The translations under genes and the position numbers were made by a program. Below are positions 21,861-35,200 of a DNA stretch of 64,000 nucleotides, piece after piece. Under the pieces are notes generated by a model that was not told the origin of the DNA, ran no database searches, and saw only the letters and a program-made list of their open reading frames with translations. This stretch comes from Hemibagrus wyckioides (lineage: Eukaryota; Chordata; Actinopteri; Siluriformes; Bagridae), in assembly GCF_019097595.1 (NCBI RefSeq), contig NC_080717.1, forward strand, positions 11,345,336-11,409,335, written 5' to 3'. Each line of letters begins with the position of its first letter. Within the stretch, counting starts at the first letter, position 1.

Positions 21861-24800
21861 GTTTTTATAAATAAACATTCTCCATTGAAATAATACCTTC
21901 TTTTTCCAATTGTAAGAGCATGTACAGCCCAGACACCACTGCAAACCAGGCATATTTTGCAGAAACATTTGACACAAGCCCACTGGATAGGTAATATTCA
22001 TGTGCATGCTATGACTATAAGTTACTCAGTGATTTTAAAAGCATGTGTGTTATTTTTGGTGATAAGACGTTTTTGTTGTCAGAGCTGAATAATGGTTACA
22101 TTTCATCTGTCTCCCCTTTGTTTGAAGAAAATGGGTCATTTCCCAGTCACTGAAAGAAGGATACTTGGACATTTATAAATATGATGGTAAGATTACTGTT
22201 TTGCATCTAACAAGACTTTTAAAACTATATGTGTCTGTTTTTACAGCTGTGGATCCTGGGACATCCAGTATGGGCTAATTTAATAATACTCACCAAGATC
22301 TTTTACAGAAAATATTTAATTAATTAATTAACTTTTTTTTCCCCATTTTTTGTTTGTTTTACATTTTTGTAGTTTGTATGTTTTTTATTATTTTTTTTAA
22401 CTTTTATTTTAATTCAGGAGAGTGGCATTTAGAGGAGGCAAAGAATCAAGCCTCCTCAGGAAATAAGGGTCTTGTTCTTAAGTCTCCTGGCCGTCATCAT
22501 GCTATTTCTGCATACTTACAGACAGTGTACCACTTCAGAGACAAACCTCTTTGTCTACAGTAAGCCTTTTCTTTTACCTTCTACTGTCATTAACCACACC
22601 TTTAGTTTATTCATAAAAAATCACTTATTGTAATGCTGTGGCTGTAATTCTAATCAGGATTATATTAATCTGCTCATTCTAATACATTATCATTTATATA
22701 ATAACAACTCATTTACAAGGATTAGTATGGAGGACAGTACGGCAGAGGTCTGTTAATAAAAGCATTAAAAAATGTGTTGTTATTTAGCGATCTCAGATGT
22801 AAGTACTTTTAAACATTAAGTAAGAGGCAAAAAAGAGAGTGGACTGTTCATATGCTGCAACACTAATATGCTACCCAAATAAATGCACCCCAACATTTAC
22901 ATTTTACAATAAAGTAAATGTTATCTAATACTATGTTATCTGTAAATATAAAACCATTAAGTTTATTTTGAGAAATGTTTACCAATTTTAAGCTTCAAAT
23001 TGATTCATTGTTTGGCAATTTTTGTTTCTCTCAAGAAATGAGTAACTTGACATAAAACTGCAAGTATAATAAAACATGCATGGAAGAAAAACATGAAATG
23101 AAAAATGTTAATTGATAACATTTATAATATTTATAATAATATTATTTTGTAATTTTCGAATAAATAGAAATATTACTTACATATGCATGTGCAAGATAAT
23201 TCTTTGTGAACTATAATACTTTTATATTACACAATTTTATGTCATACTATATATAAAATAAACTTTAATAATAACACTATCCAGTGTCACCCAGATGATG
23301 TTGGTTTGCCTTTTGTGTTTGCTTCTTTTTATGGTTTCTTCCTCCTATCTCTCAGGAACTTTTACTTTACCACCTTTGCCTCTGGTTGCTCATTAGGGAT
23401 GCATTAAAAATGTAAAATTTCTCATTAATATCCTGAATTTATACATTCCTGTAAAGCTATGTAAAGCTAAAGCCATTGTTACGAAGCTATATAAAGCTTC
23501 GTAACAATGCCTATTCTTAAAAGTTCTATAGAAAAAAATCTGAATGGAACTGAATGGAATAATGACATTTTTTGCAGTTTAGTTATTATATATGAGAGTA
23601 GAAATTAACTTGTCTTGCACATTTCATATAATACTATAAACAGTTAATAAACACAACATGACATTCAATAATACATTATAAATTGTACTAACTAGCAAAT
23701 TGCTGTGGTATATGAGGAATACTGAGGAACACATTTGGATGTACTCCATGCCAGGGCCTTAGCACACTGCTCTGTTATTGATTATTTTCTTTTAACTGCA
23801 TGTCTAATCACGTTTTATGTTCAACTGGTTTACACAGGTATGAAGTTTTCTTCCAGAATGGCATTGACTGTGGAGGAGGCTACATGAAGCTGCTGTCTGA
23901 TTCAGATGACCTGCGATTGGTGCAAGCATCCCTAACATCACTAGCACCGTTTATCACAAACATTTCATCATTACATAGACTCAATGTGCTTTTTTATATT
24001 CTTTCAGAGTCAGTTCAATGATGCCACACCTTACACCATTATGTTTGGTCCAGACAAATGTGGAAATATATACAAAGTACATTTCATCATCCGCCATCGG
24101 AACCCACTGACAGGGATGTATGAGGAGAAACATGCCCGGCAGCCTGACACTGACCTGAGTGACTATTTCACTGACCACAACCCTCATCTCTACACTCTTA
24201 GTGAGTATTAATAAGAGAACAACATTAGGTTTGTCACTGAGGTGGAAAAATCACTAGGTGGATTGAGATTGCATTACAGTAATAACATAAAACAAGTAGG
24301 CAACAGCAATAATTTTACCATAAAATAGTCCAAATAACTCTGAAACTGTCTTTTTGTTAATCTTTATATAAAATACCCTTTGTTTTTCAGATTTGTATCC
24401 TGACAACACATTTGAAATTCTCATCGACCAAACACTAATCAATAACGGCAGTCTCCTAGAGGACATGGATCCTCCAGTGATGCCTCCCCGTGAGATAGAG
24501 GACCCAGAAGATACTAAACCCTTTAACTGGGATGACAGGCGTCGTATTCCAGATCCCACCGTAACGAAACCTGATGACTGGTATGTGTACGTTTATCCTT
24601 TGTGTTTTTTCACTATTTAGCACTATTTGTTGTCTATTGACTAAAATAGCAATATAATTGTATAATTCACAATACTCAACACATGCAGAAATAATCATAG
24701 GGTACTTTTAATGTAAGTACAGTATTTATGGAAATGTATATAGTTTTCAGATTTACATTTTATAACATTTTTCCATTCATTCATTCATTCATTCATTCAT

Positions 24801-27800
24801 TCATTCATCAGTAACCAGTTATTACTGAACTAATTTTAACTTATTATTTATATTTTTTTTATTTTCATTGTTTTCTCTCATCTTACTACTCTCAGGTTAA
24901 AATTGCCTGAACCTTCCATAATATAACAATCATTTTTAAAAATATTTTTTTGATCTGCATCAAAAATGCAAGCCTGTCAGATTTCTTTTCCTTTTTTTTT
25001 TTATCTTAGTGTTGTTTATCTATTAAACATATTAAATGTTTTGTTTCAACTTGGAGAATATAATGGTCATAACAGGACCGTCTCACTCTGCTGCTGAAGA
25101 GAATACACCATCAGTTTAAAATCTGGATCTAATACAGCAAATCTATTACATGGTTTAATCCGTGCAAAAGAAAATATATTTTTTATTTTGGTTAGAATTA
25201 TGCTGATGTTCTCCAAAGATAATGACAACATTTGAATCTTTAAACATTTACAGGCTGAAATACACACTCACTATGCCAACACAGTGCTTTAACACAGTAA
25301 CAGAAAATAATGTAGTAAAAATGTTAGATTTAGTCTCTCTACATTGTGCGTGAAGGGATGAAGAAGCACCTCGACTTATTCCTGACCCCACAGTGTTCAA
25401 ACCTGCTAGCTGGATAGAAGATCAAGAGCCCTTTATCCCAGACCCCGAGGCTCAGGCTCCACATGACTGGTGCGTAAGGCAACTCCAACACACATGACTG
25501 TGTTCACGAGTCACACTTAACACTCTCTCTTTATCCTGTGAATATATTAGACATTTCACACTCGCACTCTTCACATTTCACAGCAATACATTTACAGATT
25601 TGAATCTCATAATATTATTTATAGCTTACCAGGGTTCTGGTTTGATCGTGAGCTCAGATTTCTGTCTGGGAGGAGGTCTACATGTTCTCACCATGTCAGA
25701 AAGGGTTTCTTCTAGGTTCTAGGTTTCCTCCCAACTCTCAAAAACATGCATGTAGATGGACTGACTACTCTAGAGTGCACTGAATGAGTGTGAGAGTGTG
25801 CCTGGTGAATTTCCTGTAAATGACTGGCATCTGATCCAGGATGTATTGCCTAGTGTTCCTTGGTTAAGCACAAGATATACCAGGACCCTGACTAGGGTAA
25901 AGTGCTTACTGAAGAGAAATAATTTATAGCTTATATCAGTCTGATTAGAAACAGAATTAGTTAAAATACATGAACAATTTATATATATATATTTACAAAA
26001 ACCATTTGATCATTTTAACTATACAGTGCCAGGTGAAATTAAAGTATTAATCAGTGGCTGATTTTTTTTATATTTGTCACTTTAAACAAATGTTAGTCTA
26101 ACCATGAAGTTCATTCCTTTGGCTAAACAGGTCAGAGGAGATGGATGGAGAGTGGGAAGCTCCTCTCATTGCTAACCCTGCCTGCTCCCATGCTGCAGGC
26201 TGTGGGCCATGGAAGCCTCCCATGGTGCCCAACCCAGCATATAAGGGGAAATGGAAACCACCTATGATTGACAACCCAAATTATCAGGTAGGTCTGTGCT
26301 GCAAGTACTCTCCAGTGTATAGAACCTTGATAGTATGCAATAGTAGGCTGAGACTATAAGGCTTAACTGAAATGTCATCTTCTTGTCTCAGTTTTGCTAA
26401 CTGTACAACTGACGTTACTCACAAACCATCTCATGTATTGTACACATCAGGGACACCATGTGATTGTAATGTGTGCAAAATTAATCCTTTCAAATGTCTT
26501 TTCCAAATTCAGGAAGGTTTTGTGTACTGGCTAATTTTTCTCACTGGAAAAACCTGATTTATTTGTTTTTATTTATTAATATAGTTATATATAGACAAAT
26601 GAATAGTTATATGATACCATATGAATGGGTCTGATATCCCTTCACTGTATTCACTGTAATTATTTAAACAAATAGTACTTTTTGACTTTGTCTCACAGTT
26701 TGATTGTGAAGAAATTAACTATTTAAAGTCTTATGTTCCATGAAATAGGTAATATAAACTATATAAGTATAAACTTTCCAATTACAAGCCATTATGTTCA
26801 ATAAAATACAGGTAGAGTTATAATAAGAGTCTAAAAATTGAACTGAAAGTCCAGTCAAATATTTTGACAAGGGATGAAGATAACAAGATGGGAAAACTAA
26901 AATGGAAACAAAAAGTTCTGATTCATTTTATACATGCTGAAAGTTTCAGATCCTACCACATAACCTTTTTTTAGCAGCCACATGTGCAGACAGATGGTGA
27001 AACCTGCAGGTGCCCTGAACCAAAATATCTTACAGTATAAAAGCAAAAGATATTATAATAGTGTAAATTTGAGATGGGTATACTGGAAGTATTTTAAACA
27101 GCAAAAGCTAAAATGCCTGAATACCTGCTTCTTCTCACTTAAATATTACAAAGTGCCCCTTTAAACTGTATTCTGCAATTAATTGTTAAACTTTCTAATA
27201 TGAACCCCGCTTGCTGCTCTCTGTCTTAGGGAAAATGGCAGCCACGAATGATCCCTAACCATGCTTACTTCGAGGACACTCAACCATTCAGAATGAGTCC
27301 AGTGTCTGCAGTGGGTTTTGAGCTGTGGTCCCTTACTGGAGACGTGCTGTTTGATAACATCCTGCTGTGTGACGACCTCATGATTGCCAGACGCTGGACA
27401 GAGGACACATGGGGACAAAGGCAGAGAGTAAACTGTTTTAAGATCCCTAGACAAAAACAGAAAATACAACATAAAATATAGAAACCTGAATGAGCTGTAT
27501 TGACAAAGTGTTGTGTGTGAAATGGGTCAGTGAAGGACAGCAAACATTTGGTATGTGTCAGTCAGGTAATAACTGCTGAAACGGATGCAAGTGCATTATT
27601 ATTGTCTTATTGAAGAAACTGGCAAACAAATCCAAAACAGTGTCCAAAACAGTAACCCAAGAACTGGCAGAGATCAGGTGATCAGCAAACACCAGCAATG
27701 AGGCCAAATCCTGAATCACAAAAGAAAAGCAAACAGAGTTAAAACCAGAATATCAATACACAAGACACAATACATGGCTTGGTAAGTTCAGGCACACTAA

Positions 27801-29369
27801 GAGTGCAGCATGTAATTCCCTATATACAGACTGAACAGGTGTGTGATAAGTGATCAGGTGAACTTTACAAGGTCCATGGTTGGTGGTGGCTTCAGGAGCT
27901 GACCTGACAGTATGGAAAAAGGACATCTGCAGTAATCACTTTATCCTTCATAATCTTGCAGTGGATCTGAGCCTATCCTGGGAGCACTAGACTCTGGATG
28001 GGATTTCAGTCCAGTGCATCATTAACATGTATTAACACACTCATTCACATCTAAAGGCAATTTTGCAGAGTTAATTACCGACATGTTTAACCTCAGGCTA
28101 TTAAAATGAAGTTAATGAAGCTATTGTGTAGCAATGGGTCTATAAACTCTAGATAATTGTACTTGTTAGTAGAACAGAGACTAGGGACTTCTTACCTAGC
28201 TAGACTGGCATCCATGGCACATGCAAATAATTTTTTTGTCTGGAGAGTTTAAGACATCGTAAATAAAGTCAGTATCTAGTCTTTTCATGAAGCTACTGTA
28301 ATGATACTGCAAAAACATGACACACTGGCAAGTTCAAATATCTTGAATTATGGCAAATGTATCTAATATTTCTTATGAGATTATTATAAAGGAATTCAAA
28401 GATTATTGAGCTTGTTTTTACTCTTTTCGAGCTTTACGTTTTCATATTCCACCAGCAGATCATTTTACTTCTTTTTAAAAATAAATGTGTAAAATTGAAA
28501 ACAACAGAACGAAAAGATTTCAAGCTTGAGATCAGGTCTAGAAATAGGTCGAGTATAATCTGATATTTGGTGTACTGTAATCTTATAATAGGAAATACTA
28601 GATAACTCTGACTATATCTTTTATATTTGAACTTGCTAGGGTGCCATTTTTTCAGATTCATTAGTCTTCATTAGATTAATGGAAAACTCGGTTTTGTGAT
28701 GCACTCATAGAGTTTTATGCTTCTTGTAGCCTGGGATTGTGGAGAGGTTACTGTTTGCAACAGGAAAGCGTCCCTGGCTCTGGGGTGTGTACGTCTTCAC
28801 CGTGGGTCTTCCCATCATCCTCTTTATCAGTTTCATGTGGCCTGATAAGGTAGAACCTGTTGGATATTTAGTATATCTGTGTGATTTGATTGGTGTGATG
28901 ATAAAAGGTTCACAGACTTCAGCTAATCATTCTTTAAGTAACATCAGGAAAAGTTAATAAATGACATCTTTTTTCGTGTGTCAGCGATTTGGCCCCTCGG
29001 ATCAGGATTATTACTACAAGAAAATTGATGAGCCTCAGCCAGACAGTCCACAGGATCCAGAGGTCAACACGAGTTTCACTGACAACGGTAATAACATTCA
29101 ATTTGAAATGTTTTTTTAGAATTGCAGTAAAAAAAAAAATAGTGCATGAACTAGTACTGAATAGTGCTTTGATTTGTTGTACATCGATGAAGGACCCAGT
29201 AACTCTACTAGCCTGAGGAAACGGGAGGCCAACAAAGCACAGAAAAAGTCAGACTTGGAATTAAAGGTTATTATGTATTTATGGATAACCCAAAATTTCT
29301 GAGTTTTGAAAAATGATGCAATTTAAAATGTTCTTCTTTGTTCATTCCTTTCTACAGGTCTTCAAATGA
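21679..29369 (+). CDS. clgn: Calmegin/calnexin-type ER lectin chaperone
   Basis: A membrane-bound ER chaperone that holds monoglucosylated glycoproteins during folding (family knowledge). Fourteen coding exons join in frame to 529 residues: 21679-21750, 21917-21990, 22128-22186, 22418-22559, 23838-23919, 24008-24200, 24391-24580, 25356-25469, 26131-26287, 27230-27427, 28730-28849, 28985-29087, 29193-29266, 29358-29369. Visible are a signal peptide ([20 protein letters not shown]), the lectin domain with CGGGYMKLL and MFGPDKCG (the disulphide cysteines and Tyr/Lys sugar contacts), three P-domain type 1 repeats ([12 protein letters not shown] and relatives), four type 2 repeats ([14 protein letters not shown]), FELWS, and one membrane helix ([20 protein letters not shown]). 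The acidic N-terminal stretch and long acidic cytosolic tail of mammalian calmegin are absent; the tail is about 63 residues and ends LELKVFK. Calnexin paralogy cannot be excluded. AATAAA signals occur near 29639 and 29667. Confidence 0.88.
21770..21860. repeat. (AAT)n followed by (ATT)n, a perfect palindromic microsatellite
   Basis: About twelve AAT units run directly into about seventeen ATT units, so the two halves are reverse complements with no spacer. It lies in clgn intron 1, within 20 bp of the first coding exon. Confidence 0.95.
23285..23565 (+). repeat. Copy of the dispersed repeat seen at 1760-2270
   Basis: It shares 'cacccagatgatg', 'atggtttcttcctcctatc', 'cctctggttgctcattagg' and the end 'ctgaatggaactgaatgga' in the same orientation. 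It lies in clgn intron 4 and contains a perfect hairpin (23474-23509). Confidence 0.7.
24774..24808. repeat. (ATTC)n microsatellite
   Basis: About eight ATTC units in clgn intron 7. Confidence 0.95.
25640..25930 (+). repeat. SINE-like dispersed repeat fragment in clgn intron 8
   Basis: It contains words typical of a very common fish repeat: ggtttcctcccaactctcaa, aaaacatgcatgtagatgg, tgactggcatctgatccagg. The opposite-sense version of this text is recognisable in other parts of the window (30290-30590). Not coding. Confidence 0.6.
27940..28095 (-). repeat. Fragment of a common fish interspersed repeat in clgn intron 10
   Basis: Contains 'gagcctatcctgggagcac', 'gatttcagtccagtgcatc' and 'acacactcattcacatcta', matching a widespread teleost repeat from memory. 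Degraded. Confidence 0.5.
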
Positions 29370-30010
29370 TGCAAACCAAACCTGCAGTTTCCTTGTGGTT
29401 TACTGAACTATTGAGGGATAAAGCAATAGAAGATAGAACATGAATGGTTTCTGAATGTTTAGCTGCTCTAAACATCTTACTTGCAATATCCTAAACTTGA
29501 AAACTATTCACTGGACACTCCAAAGGGAAAACATATTGTTTTTTTCCATTAACCTCTTAAAAAAATGTGATCATGTGACTTTCAGATGAAGTGATGGGAT
29601 AGGAAATTTATTTTGTAAGCTGAGATCTTGTGAACTGTAATAAACGTATGTTTCTGTTTGTCTGGAATAAAGGGAACTTTCTCTTTCACATAATATATAG
29701 CACTGGAATGTTATAAATAAAAAGGGGTTATTCTTTTTAAAAAAATATTTTCTATTAAATACTAAATATATATACGTGTGGTATTTGTGGTATTAATGGT
29801 GTTTGCACTTGATTTTAGAAGAATGTTCAAATACGTATTTTCAGTTTATATCTGTTAGCATTTCACCTAGACAAAATCACTGAAAAAAAACCCTGCTCAA
29901 GTTGTGCTGATGAAAGTGACAATGTTAAGATGGCAGCCTTTACTTTCCTTCACTACTGAGTTTGGCTTTTAGTATACTAAATTTACATAGAAATATAGAT
30001 TTGTTTTTTG
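29370..30010. other. clgn 3' UTR and flank
   Basis: AATAAA near 29639 and GAATAAAGG near 29667 give likely poly(A) sites about 270-300 bases after the stop codon. Nothing else is recognised. Confidence 0.5.
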
Positions 30011-30145
30011 AGCAAACAATTCCATTAATATTCACTAGTGCCACCTTTGGCTGCAACTACAGCTGGAATGTGTCTCTGTCAGCTTTGCACATCTGGATCC
30101 TGATATTTTTTATTCTTCTTGGCACACTTGCTCAGTCTCTGTCAG
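30010..30145 (+). mobile_element. Fragment of a Tc1-like element
   Basis: The sequence 'cactagtgccacctttggc', 'tctgtcagctttgcacatc', 'ttcttcttggcacacttgct' resembles, from memory, the 5' part of a fish Tc1 family read against its gene. No terminal repeat is preserved; the call is tentative. Confidence 0.35.
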
Positions 30146-30274
30146 AACGGTGTGTGTGAATATTTGTGCAAGGAAATGTACATGTTGTTCAGATCTACCA
30201 AAAAGATCTTAAATTACATTCAATTTTCCACACTTTTAGGCTTTTTTTTAAAAAACAAAAGATTATATAAGACC

Positions 30275-30595
30275 TATGACTCAGATGTCTATCCATTCCT
30301 CCATTTTCTGTGCTACTTATCCTTCACATGGTTGCTAGGAGACTGTAGTCTATCAGAGCGGATACAGGTCACAAGGTGGACAGGGTGCCATCCTGTCACA
30401 GGATACGATCACACACTACAGAAAATTTTGAGATGCCATTCAACTTATAATGTATGTCTTTGGACTGGGGAGGAAACCCCTGAAGAACAGACAGAATATG
30501 CAAATTCCACTCACACACAGCTGGATTTAAACCACCAACCCCAGAGGTGTGAGGCATGCTTACTACTAAGCCCCCATGATTCAGATGCGTCATAT
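30275..30595 (+). repeat. SINE-like dispersed repeat
   Basis: It contains 'ggtggacagggtgccatcc', 'tgtctttggactggggagg' and 'aaaccaccaaccccagaggt'. This is a widespread fish repeat text in sense orientation. It lies between the convergent clgn and vamp7 genes. Confidence 0.6.
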
Positions 30596-30599
30596 CTAA

Positions 30600-32072
30600 T
30601 TTAAGGTCTCTCCTTGCAGTATAAGCAGGAGGAATTCAAGCTGCACTGTCACATTGTTTATTTGAACAGTAGCAGTGTGTATAATCACTTTAAGTGTTCC
30701 TAACCAAAGTTACAACTATAAGATTTCATTTAGCCAACAAACAGATCCTGTTCCATTAATGTATTTTGACTGTCCATTATAAGCCTCCGTCTGAACACAA
30801 GACAACACTTCAGATAGAACTTTATTCTCTTCAATTTGATGAATAATTAAATAATTACACAGTTCTTGGCATATTAATAATCACATTATTATGGCAAAAA
30901 GCAAACAAAAAAGTGCATTGTGGGTAAAAAAAAAAAAATCAATTGACATGTATGTAACAATCAACCAGGGAGCCTGAAAATCTCCTCCCACTCGCCAGTG
31001 CACTAGTCCTTCACATCTCTTGTGAAATACTTCTCTTGTGTATTAACTGTACATCTGCAGTTGAGCTCAATATGAGTCGAGGCATGTACATAATCAAACT
31101 GTGGGGAACTCTTGAACTCTGAACTGAAGTGCAGTGTTATTACTGTGTCATAATGTACATCACTTCTATCAGAAATAAAATCTAGAAAGCATGGTATTAT
31201 ACATAATCTATAGATCATGTGTGAGCAGAAGTAAAACTATAAAATTTGAGATAAAGTTTTGATAAACTCAGTATAGAGAAACCATTACTGTAGGTCAGAA
31301 TGGAATAAATGTCTGTGTACATGTTAAAAAAAAAAGTACATGGCCTGTACAGTATTTAAGGATTTGCGCACATGAACTGTACAGGTTTGGATTATAATTT
31401 GCTCTTAAAAAACATGAAGAAGTGGTACTTATACCACTAACCATGTTAGAACCGTGCATTGGTTATTTATCTCCTAAGAGGGAAAGGTCTGTAAACCTGT
31501 ATCTTTCCACACTCCTTTGATGCACATATACTGATTTGTGTTGTTTGGTTTTCTTACTTTTCTCTTCAAATATTTTCTAAAACCATCGATACAAGGGGCA
31601 TTGTACTATTTCCCAAATCACCACATATATCATAGTGATCATAATACAGTGTATTCATCATCATCTACACATACATAACATACCAAACATCATTTATTTT
31701 TATTGTGCAAGATGAATTTTGAACAAATGTTCTACGCATCAGGCTGCTGAGTAGGACTAACGGTACATTGTGATTAATGAGCTTGTGTACGGTGCGCTGA
31801 TAAAATCAACTCTTCACCTCACACACACACTGTTGATTTTGCGCAGATGTGTGTGTGTGTAAAATTCTTCCTTGCTAGCAGGGATTTCATGTTAGAACTT
31901 GACATACATGTTCAGAACCAACAGAACTGCTTCACAACGTCGGATAAAAGAAAATATTTCGGCGGGGAAATCACATTCACAAACATTCGCTGACTCAATC
32001 GGAACACTCAGGGAATCCTGGAGTAAGATGGAGGATTTGGAAAGAATAATTTCCAGGCTCTCCTGAGTCCTG

Positions 32073-32111
<39 letters not shown>

Positions 32112-32271
32112 CTACACAGTTGTTGTTAAGAAGCCTGCAGCTGTGAGAGTCAGGCTAAACAGAAGAAAGATCAGGAACACCTGATAAATGTAAAGATGGC
32201 GTACTGGTCTTGAGTGAGTGGTTTAGTTCCCTTCCAGGTCAGCATGAAGGAACAAGCTCCAGCTTTACTTC
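30600..32271 (-). other. vamp7 3' UTR and intergenic flank
   Basis: Sequence downstream of the vamp7 stop codon. TTTATT near 30819 reads as AATAAA on the minus strand and may mark its poly(A) site. A (GT)n microsatellite is at 32079-32110. No coding exon is seen. Confidence 0.4.
32079..32110. repeat. (GT)n microsatellite
   Basis: About sixteen GT units in the presumed vamp7 3' UTR. Confidence 0.95.
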
Positions 32272-35200
32272 TTACTTGCTCCGGCAGTTGGGCCAAGTCA
32301 CACCTCCACATGCTGCTGTTACTATGATGTACAGGACCACCTGAAAATGCAATCATTGAATAATTTCATATCAGCAAACTCATAATTTTGATATTGAAGG
32401 CAATTTTAATTTTGTAAACAGAGACTTGAAATTCTATTAGACTTTATTGTATAAAATAATAGTATTGTATGGCATTCATATGCATGTGCAATGGGAAATA
32501 TTAAAGAGTACTTTACTATCTTACCAGCTCATTACTAAGAGTACTTTATTTAGATCTATCTATCTATCTGCAGCAGGATAGATTCATTCATTCAGCTTCC
32601 AAGTTTAAATGATCTACCATGTGTTTCTTTATCCTTTATCCAAACTACTTCAATTTGTGCTCATAGATTTAAGTCTATTCCCTGTATGGTCATGGTGGTA
32701 GCTGTGTGTGTAAAAGCAACTGATGAATGGCTGGATTAATTGACTGATGCACGTGCACGCACGGGGGAGCATGTCCTGCACAGATTCCTGACATCAACCC
32801 CACTGAACACCTTTGGGATGAAGTGGACACATTGACGGCACCCCAAACTTCCTCGCACAACATCATTGCCTGAACTCACTGATATTCTTATGACTTAATC
32901 AACAAATCCCCACGGTCACTCTCCAAAATTAAGTGAAAATCCTTCGCAGAAGATTGGAAGTTATTATAACAGCAAAATGGGGAATGTGTCCACAATTTTT
33001 TTGCCCATATAGTGTACACGAGTCAAAGACCCATTTTCACAGGCTTTTACAGAATATGTAACATTTCCTGTTAAAATGCCAAAATGCTGTACCAATTATG
33101 AATTATTAACGAGTATTACGAATGGCACTTTAAAACTGTATTATTAGAGCACTTATTACTCTAAAATTGCACAATTGCTTCCCTTTATTCATAGCAGTCA
33201 TACTTTTTTTTGCCACAAATCTGCATTAATATGTTATATTTGGACTTCCTACATGTATACTTAAATTCTACATCTTTACTGTCCATTTCGCTGCATGTCA
33301 TATGGCATATGGCTGAGTAGGTGACTAATAAAATTTGTAAAATGGACTCAGGAATACAGGCTTCATCATTTAACATTATTCTGCATTTTTAAAAGCCCTC
33401 CTGATTCATCTGCACTCTCACACAACTCTTATAAGACATTCCTGCAAGACATCATAAGCCTTTTAATGTTTTACTCACGAGTGACACAATTATGATGATG
33501 ATGGTCATTTTCAGGTTCTTCATACACATGGCACGAGCTAGATTGCGACTCGTTGTTTTGAAGGTCACGGACTGTATTATAAAAAGAACAGGAAACAAAG
33601 AAAAACATCATCACTATCACTTTTAACAACACAGCAAGGTGTAAAAGTCAAGAAAACATACTCACTGAGTCCACCAAGTTCTCAGTCTTGTCAATGAGAA
33701 GTTCCAGCTTCTCTCCTCTCTGTGCTACAAGATCTAAAATGTAAACATTCAGCATTCTGAGACACCATGTTCACCATGAGTGTAAAGAGTGCTTATAAAT
33801 TACTGCAGCCTTCCTATCAGTTCAAACTAGTCTGACCATTCTCCTCTGAGATCTCTTATCACAAAGGCCTTCCCGTCTACAGAGCTGCTTCTCAGTGGAT
33901 GTTTGCTGTTTTAGGTATCTTTCTGTGTGAACTCTATAAACTGCTGTATTTGAAAATCACTAATAGATCTACAAACCTTCACATCTGGCACCTTAAACCA
34001 TGTTACGGTCAGAATCACTGATATCACATAATCAGGGATGGGTGAGGCTTTATACCCAATTTCCTCTGAAGGTACTGGAACAGCAAGGCTAATTCTCTTG
34101 CTTTTGATAAAACACTGAAGACATTCAGGTTTGGGATCAAAAGATGAATGTGAGATAACAGATTACATAAATATGGCACATTTTGTCTGAACTGAACTAT
34201 TGTTCAAATGATCAAAAAAAAAAAAAAAGAGTCTCACCAATATTCCGGACCATAATGCCTTTCAAGTCATCCACCTGCATCTGTGTTTCTGTCAACCGAT
34301 CCGAACTTCTTGGATCTGAGTGGTGTTTCTGTGATACGATACAAAATAGAAACAATATTATTCTGACAATGTGAAACTACATTATAACTGTATGAGAGTA
34401 TTCTGGGTAATAATCAAAGCTTCTATTACACGGACTTCCTCCATTGTACCTGAGCAGACTTTACCATTTATATTTTATTATCGTTTTATTTTCCTTCTGC
34501 TTCTACGGTCTTGTTCTCTTGTAAGTGAATGTAACAGAATATTCATTTTTACTTACAAAATAGTGATTTCCCACTGTAATAATAATAATAATAATGATAA
34601 TAATAATAATAATAAGCATGTTTTAGTCACACTCAGAACATTCTGTGTGACTGGTTAATAGGTAACAATCCCTCATGCACATCATGGGACTGTACCAGAG
34701 AAACTGTCAACTCCCTGATTAACCAACTTCTCAGCTTATACGGGTCCCAAGACGTGATCCCGAACATGTCAAACATCTTTACTCCATTAACCAGTAACTG
34801 TGCAAGAGTTGATCAGATAAATATCCCACTTTTAAAAAAATGGTACATTCCAGCAAGTACAGCAATCACATGACTGCAGCATGTGGTCCTGTCATGTCCC
34901 TTAAACAGCTAATGCCTGGGGTTTTCATGCACAAGTGTTCAAGTGTTTATTAAGACTCACGAAACAGATGTGCAACAACTCTGCAAATCGAGCTTGAATT
35001 AAATACTAGAGTGAAATTCATCATTCCAGCCCATCACTCAACAGAGTTTTACTCCATTTGATTCAGTAGCTACTGCTTTATATACAGCACATACTGATCA
35101 GTATACAGTGTGTGTGAAGTATGAATACAATGCAGATATGTTGGATCGGCATGTAACCTAAGGGGTCATAATAATAATTGCACATTATTCAATTGCTGCT

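Noticed and set aside
21544..21870. 108-codon frame with a poly-Ile tail
   Set aside because: The Ile run is translated (ATT)n. The real coding part is only 21679-21750, ending at a splice donor.
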